A stretch of DNA of 64,000 bases from Actinocatenispora sera (GCF_018324685.1 NZ_AP023354.1:558001-622000); one strand, 5' to 3'; positions 42,939 through 51,338 are shown, counted from the stretch's first letter. Notes: generated by a model from the letters alone, not told the origin. A program made the numbers and translations.

Positions 42939-44501
42939 TCACGCCGTCGGGGTCGCACCGTGCGGCAGGTCCGCCTTGCGTACCTTGCCGGTGGCCGAGT
43001 GCGGCAGCCGCGCGACGATGTCCACCGCGACCGGACACTTGAAGTGCGCCAGGCTGCGATGGCAGTACGCGATGAGCTCCTCCTCGGTGGCCGCCACGCC
43101 GGGCTCGGGCACCACGTACCCGCGCACCGCGTGGCCGGTCATCGGGTGCGGCACGCCGATCACCGCGGCCTCCCGTACCGCCGGGTGCGCGGCGAGCACC
43201 GCCTCCACCTCGCGCGGGTACACGTTGAAGCCGGACACCACGATCAGCTCGTCGACCCGGTCGATCAGGAACAGGTCGCCGTCGGCGTCCAGGTAGCCGA
43301 TGTCGCCGGTGTGCCACCAGCCGTCCGGGTCGGGCCCGTCGGCGCCGTTCGGCCAGTACCCGGAGAACAGGTTGTCGCCGCGCACCACGACCTCGCCCGG
43401 ATCGGTACCGGGGCTGGCGTTCTCGTCCGCCTCCGACTCGGCCTCGGTCAGCGGCTCGCCGTCCGCGCCGACCAGCCGCAGCTCGATGCCGGGCAGCGGC
43501 CGGCCGACCGAGCCGGGCTTCGCGGCGGGCGCGGCCAGGCTGCTGGTGACCACCGGCGCCGCCTCGGTCAGCCCGTACCCCTCGTGCAGGGTGATGCCGT
43601 TGTCCTGCAACGCCGTGCGCGGGGCCGGCGGCAGCGGCGCGGCGCCGGACACGGCGAGCCGGACCGACCGCAGCGGCGCGGCCAGGTCGCCGTGCGCGAC
43701 CCAGCTCGCGAACATCGCCGGCACCCCGAGCACCGTCGTCACGCCGTACCGCTGGATCTCGGCCAGCGTGGCCTCGGCGTCGAACCGCGGCACCAGCACA
43801 CCGGTCGCGCCGTACCGGGCGACCTCGTGCAGCCCCGGCCCGAGTCCGAACGCGTGGAACAGCGGGAGCGCCAGCAGCACCACGTCGTCCACGCCGACCG
43901 GAGCCGGGTCGAGCCGCCCCATCTGCGCGCCGTTCGCGAGCAGCGCGCGGTGGCTGAGCATCGCCGCCCGCGGGCGGCCGGACGTCCCCGAGGTGTACAG
44001 CAGCACCGCCAGGTCCTCGCCGCCGCGGCTCGGCGCGACGCCCGCGCCGCCGGACTCGGCCAGTTCCTCGTACGGCCGGGCCAGGCGGTGCGCGCCGCCG
44101 GCGACGAACCGGTGCGGCACCTCGACGCCGGCGGTGGCGTCGTGCACGGCCGGGGTACCGAGCAGGATCCGGGCGCCGCAGTCGCCCAGCAGCCGGGCGA
44201 GCTCGGGTTCGGTGTAGCCGGGGTTGACGGGGACGGGCACCAGGTCGGCACGCATCGCGGCGAAGTAGCCGACGACCCAGTCGATGCCGTTCGGCAGGGC
44301 GATGACGAGGCGGTCGCCGGGGGTGAGCGCGCGGGCCAGCAGCCCGCTGGCTACGGCGTCGACCCGGTCGGCCAGCGCCGCCCAGGTCAGCGCGGTGTCA
44401 CCCAGCCGCAGCGCGACGTGGTCGGGCCGTGCCTGAGCGGCCCGCGGTACGAGATCGGCGATGTTCCGGATGTCCTGCGACACGGCCACCGAGTCTGGCA
44501 T
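42939..44501 (-). CDS. AMP-dependent long-chain fatty acid-CoA ligase family protein
   Basis: 520 residues, ANL superfamily. Motifs: LLYTSGTSGRPRAAMLS (~164-180), LHEGYGLTEAAPVV (~299-312), WWHTGDIGYLD and the hinge DRVDELIVVSGFNVYPREVEAVL, then the C-terminal Lys in LPHSATGKVRKADL (~508). It activates a carboxylic acid to the acyl-CoA; chain length is not predictable. I choose the ATG at 44501 because the domain begins soon after; a GTG at 44522 is possible. The 3' end overlaps the 14-bp repeat array. Confidence 0.9.
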   Translation of the reverse strand: MPDSVAVSQDIRNIADLVPRAAQARPDHVALRLGDTALTWAALADRVDAVASGLLARALTPGDRLVIALPNGIDWVVGYFAAMRADLVPVPVNPGYTEPELARLLGDCGARILLGTPAVHDATAGVEVPHRFVAGGAHRLARPYEELAESGGAGVAPSRGGEDLAVLLYTSGTSGRPRAAMLSHRALLANGAQMGRLDPAPVGVDDVVLLALPLFHAFGLGPGLHEVARYGATGVLVPRFDAEATLAEIQRYGVTTVLGVPAMFASWVAHGDLAAPLRSVRLAVSGAAPLPPAPRTALQDNGITLHEGYGLTEAAPVVTSSLAAPAAKPGSVGRPLPGIELRLVGADGEPLTEAESEADENASPGTDPGEVVVRGDNLFSGYWPNGADGPDPDGWWHTGDIGYLDADGDLFLIDRVDELIVVSGFNVYPREVEAVLAAHPAVREAAVIGVPHPMTGHAVRGYVVPEPGVAATEEELIAYCHRSLAHFKCPVAVDIVARLPHSATGKVRKADLPHGATPTA

Positions 44502-44790
44502 ACCCGTTGCGGTGGGACACACCCCGACGCACGATGCCGAGTATCGTTTCCGGGTGCGGCAGGACAGTGTTCGGCACGCTCAGCCGACAAGGTGCGAAGT
44601 GAAACTTGCTCACGACAAAATTCGCTCCGCACAGACGGACAGGATGTCCGTCACTGGCGGTAGGGACCCCGACACACTGTTGCTCGTAGTAGTCGAGTAC
44701 ACACATCAGTGTGATGTCCGGCCTTATCATCACTTGGCCGCCCAACACTGAGCCTTGGGAACCGACACCCCTCGCCCGAGGAGGCCGCAA
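44502..44790. promoter_or_regulatory. Divergent regulatory region upstream of bldN
   Basis: Divergent from the acyl-CoA ligase. ACATCA-GTG-TGATGT (44703-44717) is a 15-bp perfect inverted repeat. No other gene is seen. A strong ribosome site (GAGGAGG, 44778-44784) at the right end belongs to the leader ORF. Confidence 0.45.
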
Positions 44791-44880
44791 GTGCCCGTCG
44801 AAGCACCGCTCTGTTACCCCATAACGCCTGGCCGCGCGCATCGATACGGTGCGCGTCGCCATGAAGGGTGGCACCGGTGA
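44791..44880 (+). CDS. Candidate 29-codon leader ORF translationally coupled to bldN
   Basis: GTG at 44791, six bases after GAGGAGG (44778-44784), the best ribosome site in this area. The 29 codons (VPVEAPLCYP...) end with TGA at 44878-44880, which overlaps the bldN GTG (44877-44879) as GTGA. About 60 percent of the third codon positions are G or C, well below the neighbouring genes, so the peptide itself is probably not under selection as a protein; a role in translation coupling is more likely. Not proven to be translated. Confidence 0.5.
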   Translation: MPVEAPLCYPITPGRAHRYGARRHEGWHR

Positions 44881-45722
44881 GCGCGGCCAGCGTGTCCGCG
44901 CCGTTCGACGGCGCGGACCCCGTCGGCAGACTGAACGCCTTACGCACCCTCGTCACGGACCGGGCCGAGACCAAGGGCAGTTCCCTCGCGGCCCGCGCCG
45001 GTCAGGCGCTACGCGCCGCCACCAGGACCAAGCCGCAACCGCGGCCACACACCCGGCAACACAGCGGCGACGACACGCCGACGCAGTCCATCACCCGGGT
45101 CGAACCGGCCACCCCGACACCGGCGCCGGAGCCCACCCGGCCGGACCAGGTGCCCGAGTCGGCCACCGACGTCTGGCGGCTGGTCCAGCGCGCCCAGGCC
45201 GGCGACACCGAAGCGTTCGGCCTCATCTACGACCGGTACGTGGACACCGTGTTCCGGTTCATCTACTTCCGGGTGAGCACCCGGCAACTCGCCGAGGACC
45301 TCACCTCCGAGACGTTCCTGCGGGCGCTGCGCCGCATCGGCAGCTTCACCTGGCAGGGCCGCGACCTCGGCGCCTGGCTCGTCACCATCGCCCGCAACCT
45401 GGTCGCCGACCACTTCAAGTCCGGCCGGTACCGGCTGGAGGTGTCCACCGCCGAGGTGCTCGACGCGGACAGCCCGGAGCGGGGCCCGGAGGGCAGCCCG
45501 GAAGCGGCGGTCGTCGACAAGCTCACCAACCAGACACTGCTGGAAGCGGTCAAGCGACTCAACCCGGAACAGCAGGAATGCATCGTGCTGCGGTTCCTGC
45601 AGGGGTTCTCGGTGGCCGAAACCGCCCAGACGATGGGCAAGAACGAGGGCGCGATCAAGGCCCTGCAGTACCGAGCGGTGCGATCGCTGGCCCGGCTCCT
45701 CCCGGAAGGCTTCACACCCTGA
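44877..45722 (+). CDS. bldN: ECF sigma factor BldN
   Basis: 281-residue ECF sigma factor. Region 2 has AGDTEAFGLIYDRYVDTVFRFIYFRV in two blocks and AEDLTSETFLRALRRI, with GSFTWQGRDLGAWLVTIARN. Region 4 has RLNPEQQECIVLRFLQGFSVAETAQTMGKNEGAIKALQYRAVRSLARLLP in blocks. These match Streptomyces BldN closely. As there, a poorly conserved N-terminal extension (~95 residues, Pro/Thr/Ala-rich) precedes region 2. In Streptomyces sigma-BldN drives chaplin and rodlin genes for the spore sheath and is held by the membrane anti-sigma RsbN, whose gene follows here. The start is GTG 44877 (or 44868); a stop in frame at 44862 excludes a longer version. Confidence 0.95.
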   Translation: MSAASVSAPFDGADPVGRLNALRTLVTDRAETKGSSLAARAGQALRAATRTKPQPRPHTRQHSGDDTPTQSITRVEPATPTPAPEPTRPDQVPESATDVWRLVQRAQAGDTEAFGLIYDRYVDTVFRFIYFRVSTRQLAEDLTSETFLRALRRIGSFTWQGRDLGAWLVTIARNLVADHFKSGRYRLEVSTAEVLDADSPERGPEGSPEAAVVDKLTNQTLLEAVKRLNPEQQECIVLRFLQGFSVAETAQTMGKNEGAIKALQYRAVRSLARLLPEGFTP

Positions 45723-45750
45723 ACACCCAGTGCCCGAGTGTCGCGATGTC

Positions 45751-45781
45751 GCCACCGTCCGCTATGACCGGGGACGGTGGC
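45751..45781 (+). terminator. Hairpin between bldN and rsbN
   Basis: GCCACCGTCC (45751-45760), 11-nt loop, GGACGGTGGC (45772-45781): a perfect 10-bp stem, 28 nt after the bldN stop. It may limit readthrough into rsbN. Confidence 0.6.
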
Positions 45782-45846
45782 GGTTGCGGCTGTTGACACC
45801 GGGACGGGGCTTCTTACCTGACTCGAGGCATGTCAGGATGGCCGGG

Positions 45847-45875
45847 CGTAACCCGGTCCCGGCAGTACGCGTTGG
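45847..45875 (+). promoter_or_regulatory. Candidate sigma-BldN-type promoter of rsbN
   Basis: CGTAAC (45847-45852), 17 bp, CGTTGG (45870-45875). From memory the sigma-BldN consensus is close to CGTAAC-N16-CGTTGA, and rsbN is itself a target in Streptomyces. It lies 105 nt before the rsbN ATG. A separate TTGACA at 45793 may belong to another promoter. Confidence 0.5.
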
Positions 45876-45980
45876 TCCAGACGGGGTCGACGGTGTGCGA
45901 CAACGCACCCAAGGCTGCCTGGCCGACCGGCGTCGCCGGAGGCTCGGCGTGCCGCGAGACGGAAGGAGGTGCGCGCGGCG

Positions 45981-47159
45981 ATGAAACTGTTCCTGCGCCG
46001 GCGGACCGAACGCTTCGCGCGACTCGTGGCGGACGACCTGCCCGACCACGACAACGCCGAACAACAGACCGGACACCACCAGGCCCGTGCTGCTCACCAT
46101 ACTCGCGACGTGGACGACACACTCGCACTTCTGGTGCGGGTGGGCCGGGAAGTTTCCGCGCAGGCCAGTACGTTCGAACGCAGCCACCGGATGGATCCGG
46201 ATGCCAAGGCGGACATCCGTCGCCGATTGCTCGCCGACGCGGCGATCCACGGCATCGGGGCGGCCCGCGCCGACGCCGAGCCGGACACCGACATCAGCGT
46301 GCGCACGCACGGCACCCCCCGGCCCACCCGGCACGCCGTGCCACCGAACCGGCGGCCGAAGGTACGGCTGATCGTCATCGGCGGGGTGGTCGCCGGCGCG
46401 CTCGGCGTCTCCGGCGTCGCCGCGGCGAGCACGTCCGCGGTGCCGGGCGACGCGCTGTACAACGTGAAGCGGTCCACCGAGCGGGCCCAGATCGCGCTGG
46501 CCGGCTCGGACAGCAACTCGGGCCAGCTCTACCTGCAGTTCGCCCGGACCCGGTCGGGCGAGGCCGGCTCGGTCAGCGACGACCCGGCGCAGCTGTCCCG
46601 GGTGCTCGGCGACATGGACCGGGAGACCCGGCAGGGCGTCTCGCTGCTGGACTCCACCGCGGTACACGATCGCAGCGCGACCGCGCTCGACCAGGTCGAC
46701 TCGTTCACCACCGCCCAGCGTCCCGTGGTGGCCCGGCTCGCCGGCCGGCTGACCGGCCCGTCGCACCACCGGGCGCAGCAGTCGCTCGACCTGATCGACC
46801 AGGTCAAGCAGCGGTCCGGCGAGCTGCGCCGCCTGCTGCTGTGCACCACCGGCAAGTCGGTCAAGCAGGACGCGCTCGGCCCGGTACCGCAGAGCTGCGC
46901 GTCGCTGCCCGGCGCGAAGCCCGGCCCGTCCGGTACCGGGAAGGGGTCCGGCCGAGGCCCCGGCCAGGCGCCGACCGGCGCGAGTCCGAGCGGGAAGACC
47001 AGCGCCTCCGCGACGCCACGCACCTCCGGCACACCGTCCGGATCGAGCGGGCCGTCCTCGAGCGAGAGCGGTTCACCGGCGCCGAGCCCCTCGACCAGCG
47101 ATTCGGGCAATGGCGGCCTTCTCGGGACGATTGGCAAGATCCTCGGCGGTCTGCTCTGA
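45981..47159 (+). CDS. rsbN: RsbN-like transmembrane anti-sigma factor (DUF5667)
   Basis: 392 residues. The N-terminal cytoplasmic part (~1-127) should bind sigma-BldN. A single membrane helix follows (~129-150, VRLIVIGGVVAGALGVSGVA). The DUF5667 segment follows directly (STSAVPGDALYNVKRSTERAQIAL). The C-terminus (~325-385) is Ser/Pro/Gly-rich, extracytoplasmic, ending in a short hydrophobic tail (GGLLGTIGKILGGLL). Its position after bldN identifies it as the anti-sigma. The ATG at 45981 is 11 nt after GGAAGGAGG, a long spacing; the GTG at 45969 overlaps that site. Confidence 0.87.
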   Translation: MKLFLRRRTERFARLVADDLPDHDNAEQQTGHHQARAAHHTRDVDDTLALLVRVGREVSAQASTFERSHRMDPDAKADIRRRLLADAAIHGIGAARADAEPDTDISVRTHGTPRPTRHAVPPNRRPKVRLIVIGGVVAGALGVSGVAAASTSAVPGDALYNVKRSTERAQIALAGSDSNSGQLYLQFARTRSGEAGSVSDDPAQLSRVLGDMDRETRQGVSLLDSTAVHDRSATALDQVDSFTTAQRPVVARLAGRLTGPSHHRAQQSLDLIDQVKQRSGELRRLLLCTTGKSVKQDALGPVPQSCASLPGAKPGPSGTGKGSGRGPGQAPTGASPSGKTSASATPRTSGTPSGSSGPSSSESGSPAPSPSTSDSGNGGLLGTIGKILGGLL

Positions 47160-47191
47160 CCGGGAGCGGTCGCGGCCGATACGCTCGGCGG

Positions 47192-48109
47192 GTGGACGTG
47201 TTTGCCCGGCTAGGACGTCGTCGGCAACGGCTGTCCGCGCGTGCGAGGGTCGCCGGTGCGGCCAGCGCGGCGCACGCATCGATGGCCGAGCCGGCCGATC
47301 CGGGTGCGGTGGCGACGCTCGCCGAGCCACCGGCGTCGCACGCCGGTACGCCGGATCCGACCGCGGCGGCGTTCTTCGACGTGGACAACACGCTGCTGCG
47401 CGGCGCATCGATCTTCTGGTTCGCCCGCGGCCTTGCCGCACACGACTACTTCACCGCCCGCGACATGCTCGGCTTCGCCTGGAAGCAGCTCAAGTTCCGG
47501 GCCACCAGCAACGAGGACACCGACGACATCGCGAGCGCCCGGGACAGCGCCCTGGCGTTCGTGGCCGGCCGCCGGGTCGACGAGATCGTGACCCACGGCG
47601 AGCAGATCTACGACGAGCTGCTCGCGGTGCGAATCTGGTCCGGTACCAGGGCGTTCGCCCAGCTGCACCTGGACGCCGGGCAGAAGGTCTACCTGGTCAC
47701 CGCGGCACCGGTGGAGCTGGCCCGGCTGCTCGCCCGCCGGCTCGGGCTCTCCGGCGCGCTCGGCACCGTGGCCGAGACCCGCGACGGCGTGTACACCGGC
47801 CGGCTGGTCGGCGAGATCCTGCACGGCGCCGCGAAGGCCGAGGCCATCCGGGCACTGGCCGAGCGGGAAGGCCTCGACCTGGACCGCTGCGTCGCCTACA
47901 GCGACTCGATCAACGACCTGCCGATGCTCACCGCGGCCGGCGGCGCGGTCGCGATCAATCCCGACTCGTCGCTGCGCCGGCTGGCCCGCGAGCGCGGCTG
48001 GGAGGTGCACGACTTCCGTACCGGCCGCCGTGCCGTCCGGTACGCGCTGCCGATGGTCGCGGCGCTCGCCATCAGCGCCGGCTACGCGTACCACCGTCGC
48101 CGCCGCTGA
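47192..48109 (+). CDS. HAD-IB family hydrolase (SerB1-like) with C-terminal membrane helix
   Basis: 305 residues. A disordered Ala/Arg-rich N-terminus (~1-55) precedes motif I AAFFDVDNTLLRG (Asp63/Asp65). VYLVTAAPVELARLLARRLG is motif II, and CVAYSDSINDLPML (~232-245) carries motif III/IV. A C-terminal hydrophobic helix (~285-300) ends with basic HRRRR. It belongs to the same subfamily as the protein at 16605. The GTG at 47192 lies six bases after TACGCT, suggesting a leaderless start like that of its paralogue. Its end overlaps the convergent FAD monooxygenase end by 38 bp. Substrate unknown, possibly a lipid phosphate. Confidence 0.87.
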   Translation: MDVFARLGRRRQRLSARARVAGAASAAHASMAEPADPGAVATLAEPPASHAGTPDPTAAAFFDVDNTLLRGASIFWFARGLAAHDYFTARDMLGFAWKQLKFRATSNEDTDDIASARDSALAFVAGRRVDEIVTHGEQIYDELLAVRIWSGTRAFAQLHLDAGQKVYLVTAAPVELARLLARRLGLSGALGTVAETRDGVYTGRLVGEILHGAAKAEAIRALAEREGLDLDRCVAYSDSINDLPMLTAAGGAVAINPDSSLRRLARERGWEVHDFRTGRRAVRYALPMVAALAISAGYAYHRRRR

Positions 48110-49316
48110 CCCGCGCCCCGGCGGCAGCTGTCGCGTCGCCGTCCAGGGTGATGGCGGTGGCGGCGCGGTGGATCGACGCGACCGCCGCGGCGAACAGCCG
48201 GTCGTGCCCGGGTAGCCGGCCGAGCAGGCCGAGCATCCGCATCGACATCCGTACCTGGCGGTCGGAGTGCAGCACCATGCGGCGCACGTTCGCCGGCCCC
48301 AGCTTCTGGTTGGCCTCGACGAACGGCCGCATCCGCCGCTCGTACCGGTCGAAGGCGGCACGGTGGTCGGCGGCGGCGGCGAGCTCCTGTGCGAGCACGT
48401 ACCCGCCGACCAGCGCGACGCTGGTGCCCTGGCCGGACGCGGGCGACGCGGCGTAGCCGGCGTCGCCGACCAGCGCTACCCGGCCGGCCGACCAGCGGTC
48501 GGCGTGCACCTGCGCCATCGTGTCGAAGTAGAAATCCGGCGCGTCCGCCGCGGCGGCGAGCAGCGCCGGCACCTGCCACCCGTCGTCCGCGTACGTCTCG
48601 GCGAGCAGTCGGCGCTGCTCCTCGACGGACGGCCGGCCGGTCGAGCCGCCCTCGAACAGGAACATCGCGGTGGCGCCGGAGTCCTGCGCGGTGCGGTAGG
48701 CGAGCGCGGTGCGGCCCGGCGCGACGTAGGTCAGCTCCTCCCGGTCGAGCCCGAGGGTGTCCGGCACCCGGTAGACGCAGATCTGATAACCCATCGGCCG
48801 CACGTAGCGCTCCTCCGGGCCGAAGGCGAGCCGGCGGGTCGCCGAGTGCAGGCCGTCCGCGCCGACGACCACGTCGTAGCGCCCGGTGCGGCCGCTGGAG
48901 AACGTCACGTCGACACCCTCGTCGTCCTGGGTCAGCGTGGCGATGGCTTCGCCGTACCGGCAGTCGACGTCGAGCGCGTCGGTGAGCACGCGGAGCAGGT
49001 CACCGCGCCGGATCTCGGTGTCCGGGCCCTGCCGGCCGCCGAACGTGTCGCCGCCCATGCTCGCCACCCGACGGCCGCACCCGTCGACGATGGCGCCCGC
49101 CCGCACGTCGGTGGTCAGCTCCTTCAGCTGCGGAAGCAGGCCCATCCGGTCGACGACGTCGAGCGCCGCACCGCGGATGTCGATCTTGTACCCGCCGGTC
49201 CGGGGCGCCGCGGCCCGCTCCACCACGGTGGTCGCCCAGCCGTGGCGACGCAGCCAGTACGCGAGGGTCAGGCCGGCGACGCCGGCTCCGGAGACGAGAA
49301 CGCTGCGCTCGGTCAT
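48072..49316 (-). CDS. FAD-dependent (PHBH-type) aromatic monooxygenase-like protein
   Basis: 414 residues. GAGVAGLTLAYWLRRHG near residues 9-25 is the FAD GxGxxG motif, VVVGADGLHSATRRL (~158-172) is the DG motif, and GRVALVGDAGYAASPASGQGTSVALVG in two blocks (~280-306) is the GD motif. All belong to the class A flavoprotein monooxygenases (tetracycline-resistance TetX/aromatic hydroxylase group). The substrate is unknown. The ATG at 49316 has TTGCAC-N18-TATGGT as promoter on the minus strand inside the TetR operator. Probably repressed by the divergent TetR. Confidence 0.92.
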   Translation of the reverse strand: MTERSVLVSGAGVAGLTLAYWLRRHGWATTVVERAAAPRTGGYKIDIRGAALDVVDRMGLLPQLKELTTDVRAGAIVDGCGRRVASMGGDTFGGRQGPDTEIRRGDLLRVLTDALDVDCRYGEAIATLTQDDEGVDVTFSSGRTGRYDVVVGADGLHSATRRLAFGPEERYVRPMGYQICVYRVPDTLGLDREELTYVAPGRTALAYRTAQDSGATAMFLFEGGSTGRPSVEEQRRLLAETYADDGWQVPALLAAAADAPDFYFDTMAQVHADRWSAGRVALVGDAGYAASPASGQGTSVALVGGYVLAQELAAAADHRAAFDRYERRMRPFVEANQKLGPANVRRMVLHSDRQVRMSMRMLGLLGRLPGHDRLFAAAVASIHRAATAITLDGDATAAAGARVSGGDGGTRSRR

Positions 49317-49365
49317 CGGGGGCTCCTTGGCACGTCGAAGTGTTCGATGCGGAGACCATACAACC

Positions 49366-49400
49366 GTGTCAGACACATGTGCAAGACATTTGTCTGACAC
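49366..49400. promoter_or_regulatory. 35-bp palindromic TetR operator between divergent genes
   Basis: Outer arms GTGTCAGACA (49366-49375) and TGTCTGACAC (49391-49400) are perfect; inner ATGT/ACAT around GCAAG continues the symmetry with one mismatch. It covers the monooxygenase promoter and lies just upstream of the -10 (TAGGCT, 49407-49412) of the leaderless tetR gene. Confidence 0.85.
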
Positions 49401-49418
49401 AGTTGCTAGGCTGTGCGC

Positions 49419-50270
49419 ATGGGAAACCGGGAGGCGCTGCTCGACGGCGCCACACAGTGCCTGTACGAGAAGGGCTACGCGCGGACGACCGCCCGCGACA
49501 TCGCCACCGCGGCCGGCGTCAGCCTCGCCGCGATCGGGTACCACTACGGCTCGAAGGAGGCGCTGCTCGACGCCGCGCTGCAACGCGCGATCGAGGAGTG
49601 GGGCGACCGGCTCGCGGCCTCGCTCGCCGACGTCGGCGCGACCCGCGGTACCGGTGAGGCCGACGACCTCAACGCGGGCGCAGGGACCGGCGGCGCCAGC
49701 GCGGACGGCGAAGCCCGCGGCACGGGCGCTGACGGCGCGCCCGGCGACGCCAGCGCGGACGGCGGCACCAGCGCGGACGCTGGAGCCGGCACGGACGGTG
49801 GGGCGGGCACGGACGGTGGGGCGGGCACGGACGGTGAGGCGGGCACGGACGGTGAGGCGGGCACGGACGGTGGGGCGGGCACGGACGGTGAGGCGGGCAC
49901 GGGCGGTGGGGCGGGCAGGGGCGGTGGAGCGGGCGGGCGGTTCGAGCGGGCCTGGGCCGGGGTGCTCGCCTCGCTGGCCGACAGCCGGCCGCTGTGGGCG
50001 GTGCAGTTCGAGCTGATCGCACACCTGGAGCGCACCCCGGAGCTGCGGCACAGCTACGCCGAGGCGACCCGGCGGGCCCGACTCGAACTCGCCGCGATCT
50101 TCGGCACCGAGACCACCGACGAGGCCGCCGCGCTGCGGGTCGGCGCGTTCTACCAGGCGCTGCTCGTCGGGGTGGTCGGGCTGTGGCTGGTCGATCCGGC
50201 CGATGCGCCGTCCGCGCCGGACCTGCGCGACGCGATCCGTACCGTCGCGGCCGGCCTCACCCCCGGCTGA
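49419..50270 (+). CDS. TetR family regulator with inserted Gly/Ala/Thr/Asp minisatellite
   Basis: 283 residues. The N-terminal HTH is normal TetR: ATQCLYEKGYARTTARDIATAAGVSLAAIGYHYGSKEALLDAAL in blocks. Residues ~82-170 are an insertion of low-complexity GAGTDGG-type sequence between the DNA-binding and ligand domains. The ligand domain resumes at FERAWAGVLASLADSRPLWAVQFELIAHL. TetR proteins are usually 190-220 residues, so the extra ~80 are explained by this insert. The ATG at 49419 is six bases after TAGGCT, hence leaderless. It regulates the divergent monooxygenase. Confidence 0.9.
   Translation: MGNREALLDGATQCLYEKGYARTTARDIATAAGVSLAAIGYHYGSKEALLDAALQRAIEEWGDRLAASLADVGATRGTGEADDLNAGAGTGGASADGEARGTGADGAPGDASADGGTSADAGAGTDGGAGTDGGAGTDGEAGTDGEAGTDGGAGTDGEAGTGGGAGRGGGAGGRFERAWAGVLASLADSRPLWAVQFELIAHLERTPELRHSYAEATRRARLELAAIFGTETTDEAAALRVGAFYQALLVGVVGLWLVDPADAPSAPDLRDAIRTVAAGLTPG
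49788..49931 (+). repeat. 18-bp minisatellite inside tetR (eight GTDGGA units)
   Basis: Eight in-frame 18-bp units of GGCACGGACGGTGGGGCG type encoding GTDG[GE]A, the last two diverged (GTGGGA, GRGGGA). The surrounding sequence (~49660-49787) is similar but decayed. Confidence 0.92.
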
Positions 50271-50408
50271 CGCCAGACCGACGGGCGGGGTGCCCCGAAG
50301 CGGACCGGCCCGACAGGCTGGGTGGGCCGGGGCTGACGCGGCCCGACCGGCGGGGCGGCCGGGGCGGCGCGGCCCGACCGGCCGGGTGTCACCGGCCGGC
50401 GGGCGAGC

Positions 50409-51338
50409 TCAGAAGGTGCTGCCGCGGCGGAGCAGCAGCCGGTGCAGCGTCTGCTGGATCGTCTCCCGTACCTGGTCGGCCAGGCCGAACACGGCGGCCG
50501 GGTCGTCCGGGTCGGCGTCCAGTGCCGCGGTGTCGATCGGCTCGCCGCACTCGATCAGCCACTTGCTCGGCAGCGGCACCGCACCCAGCGGCCCCAGCCA
50601 CGGGAAGAACGGCGTGACCGGGAAGTAAGGGATGCCGAGCAGCCGGGCCAGTGGCTTGATGTCACCGATCAGCGGGTAGATCTCCTCGGCCCCGACGATC
50701 GACACCGGCACGATCGGTACCTTCGCGCGCAGCGCGGCGGCCACGAACCCGCCGCGGCCGAACCGCTGCAGCTTGTACCGGTCGGTGAAGCGCTTGCCGA
50801 TGCCCTTGAAGCCCTCCGGGAACACCCCGACGATCTCGCCGTCGGACAGCAGCCGCTCCGCGTCCGGGTTGCACGCGAGCGTCGCGCCGGACTTGCGGGC
50901 GAACTCGCCGAGCATCGGGGTACGGAAGATGAAGTCGGCGCCGAGCAGTCGCAGGTGCCGGTGCGCCGGATGCTCGTCCAGCAGCGCCAGCTGCAGCATC
51001 AGGCTGTCCATCGCGATGGTGCCGGAGTGGTTGGCGACCAGCAGCGCCGCGCCGTCGGCCGGCACGTGGTCGAGGCCGGACACCTCCACCCGGAACCACG
51101 AGCGGTACAGCGGCCGCAGCACCCGGGCGAGCAGCTGCTCGGTCAGCTCCGGATCGAAGCCGAAGTCGTCGACCGGGTAGTCGCCGGTGACCCGCCGGCG
51201 CAGGAACGCCAGCCCGTCCGCGATCCGCCGCTCCCACACGTCCGCCTCGGCCGCACCCTCCGGGGACGTGCCACCGGCCGCGGCCGAAGCCTCAGCGGCG
51301 GTACGGTCGTCAGCCGCGGCCGGCTCGTCGGCGGTCAC
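50409..51338 (-). CDS. LPLAT family acyltransferase (1-acyl-glycerol-3-phosphate acyltransferase-like)
   Basis: 309 residues. The glycerolphosphate acyltransferase core has ALLVANHSGTIAMDSLML (~125, catalytic His in NHSG), GADFIFRTPMLGEFARKSG, the GVFPEGFKGIGK block (~193-204), then VPIVPVSIVGAEEIYPLI. The NHSG form with a later Asp is typical of the actinobacterial proteins in this neighbourhood rather than the HX4D of E. coli PlsC. The N-terminal ~45 residues are acidic and Ala-rich. It acts on lysophospholipids at the inner membrane. The GTG start overlaps the epimerase stop (GTGA). Confidence 0.87.
   Translation of the reverse strand: MTADEPAAADDRTAAEASAAAGGTSPEGAAEADVWERRIADGLAFLRRRVTGDYPVDDFGFDPELTEQLLARVLRPLYRSWFRVEVSGLDHVPADGAALLVANHSGTIAMDSLMLQLALLDEHPAHRHLRLLGADFIFRTPMLGEFARKSGATLACNPDAERLLSDGEIVGVFPEGFKGIGKRFTDRYKLQRFGRGGFVAAALRAKVPIVPVSIVGAEEIYPLIGDIKPLARLLGIPYFPVTPFFPWLGPLGAVPLPSKWLIECGEPIDTAALDADPDDPAAVFGLADQVRETIQQTLHRLLLRRGSTF

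Noticed and set aside
42336-44663. 775-codon plus-strand frame over glutaredoxin and CoA-ligase genes
   Set aside because: Arg/His/Gly-rich antisense shadow; the minus-strand proteins have clear active sites.
49788-49931. CRISPR array or PE/PGRS-type gene
   Set aside because: In-frame 18-bp units without spacers inside a TetR gene with intact flanking domains.
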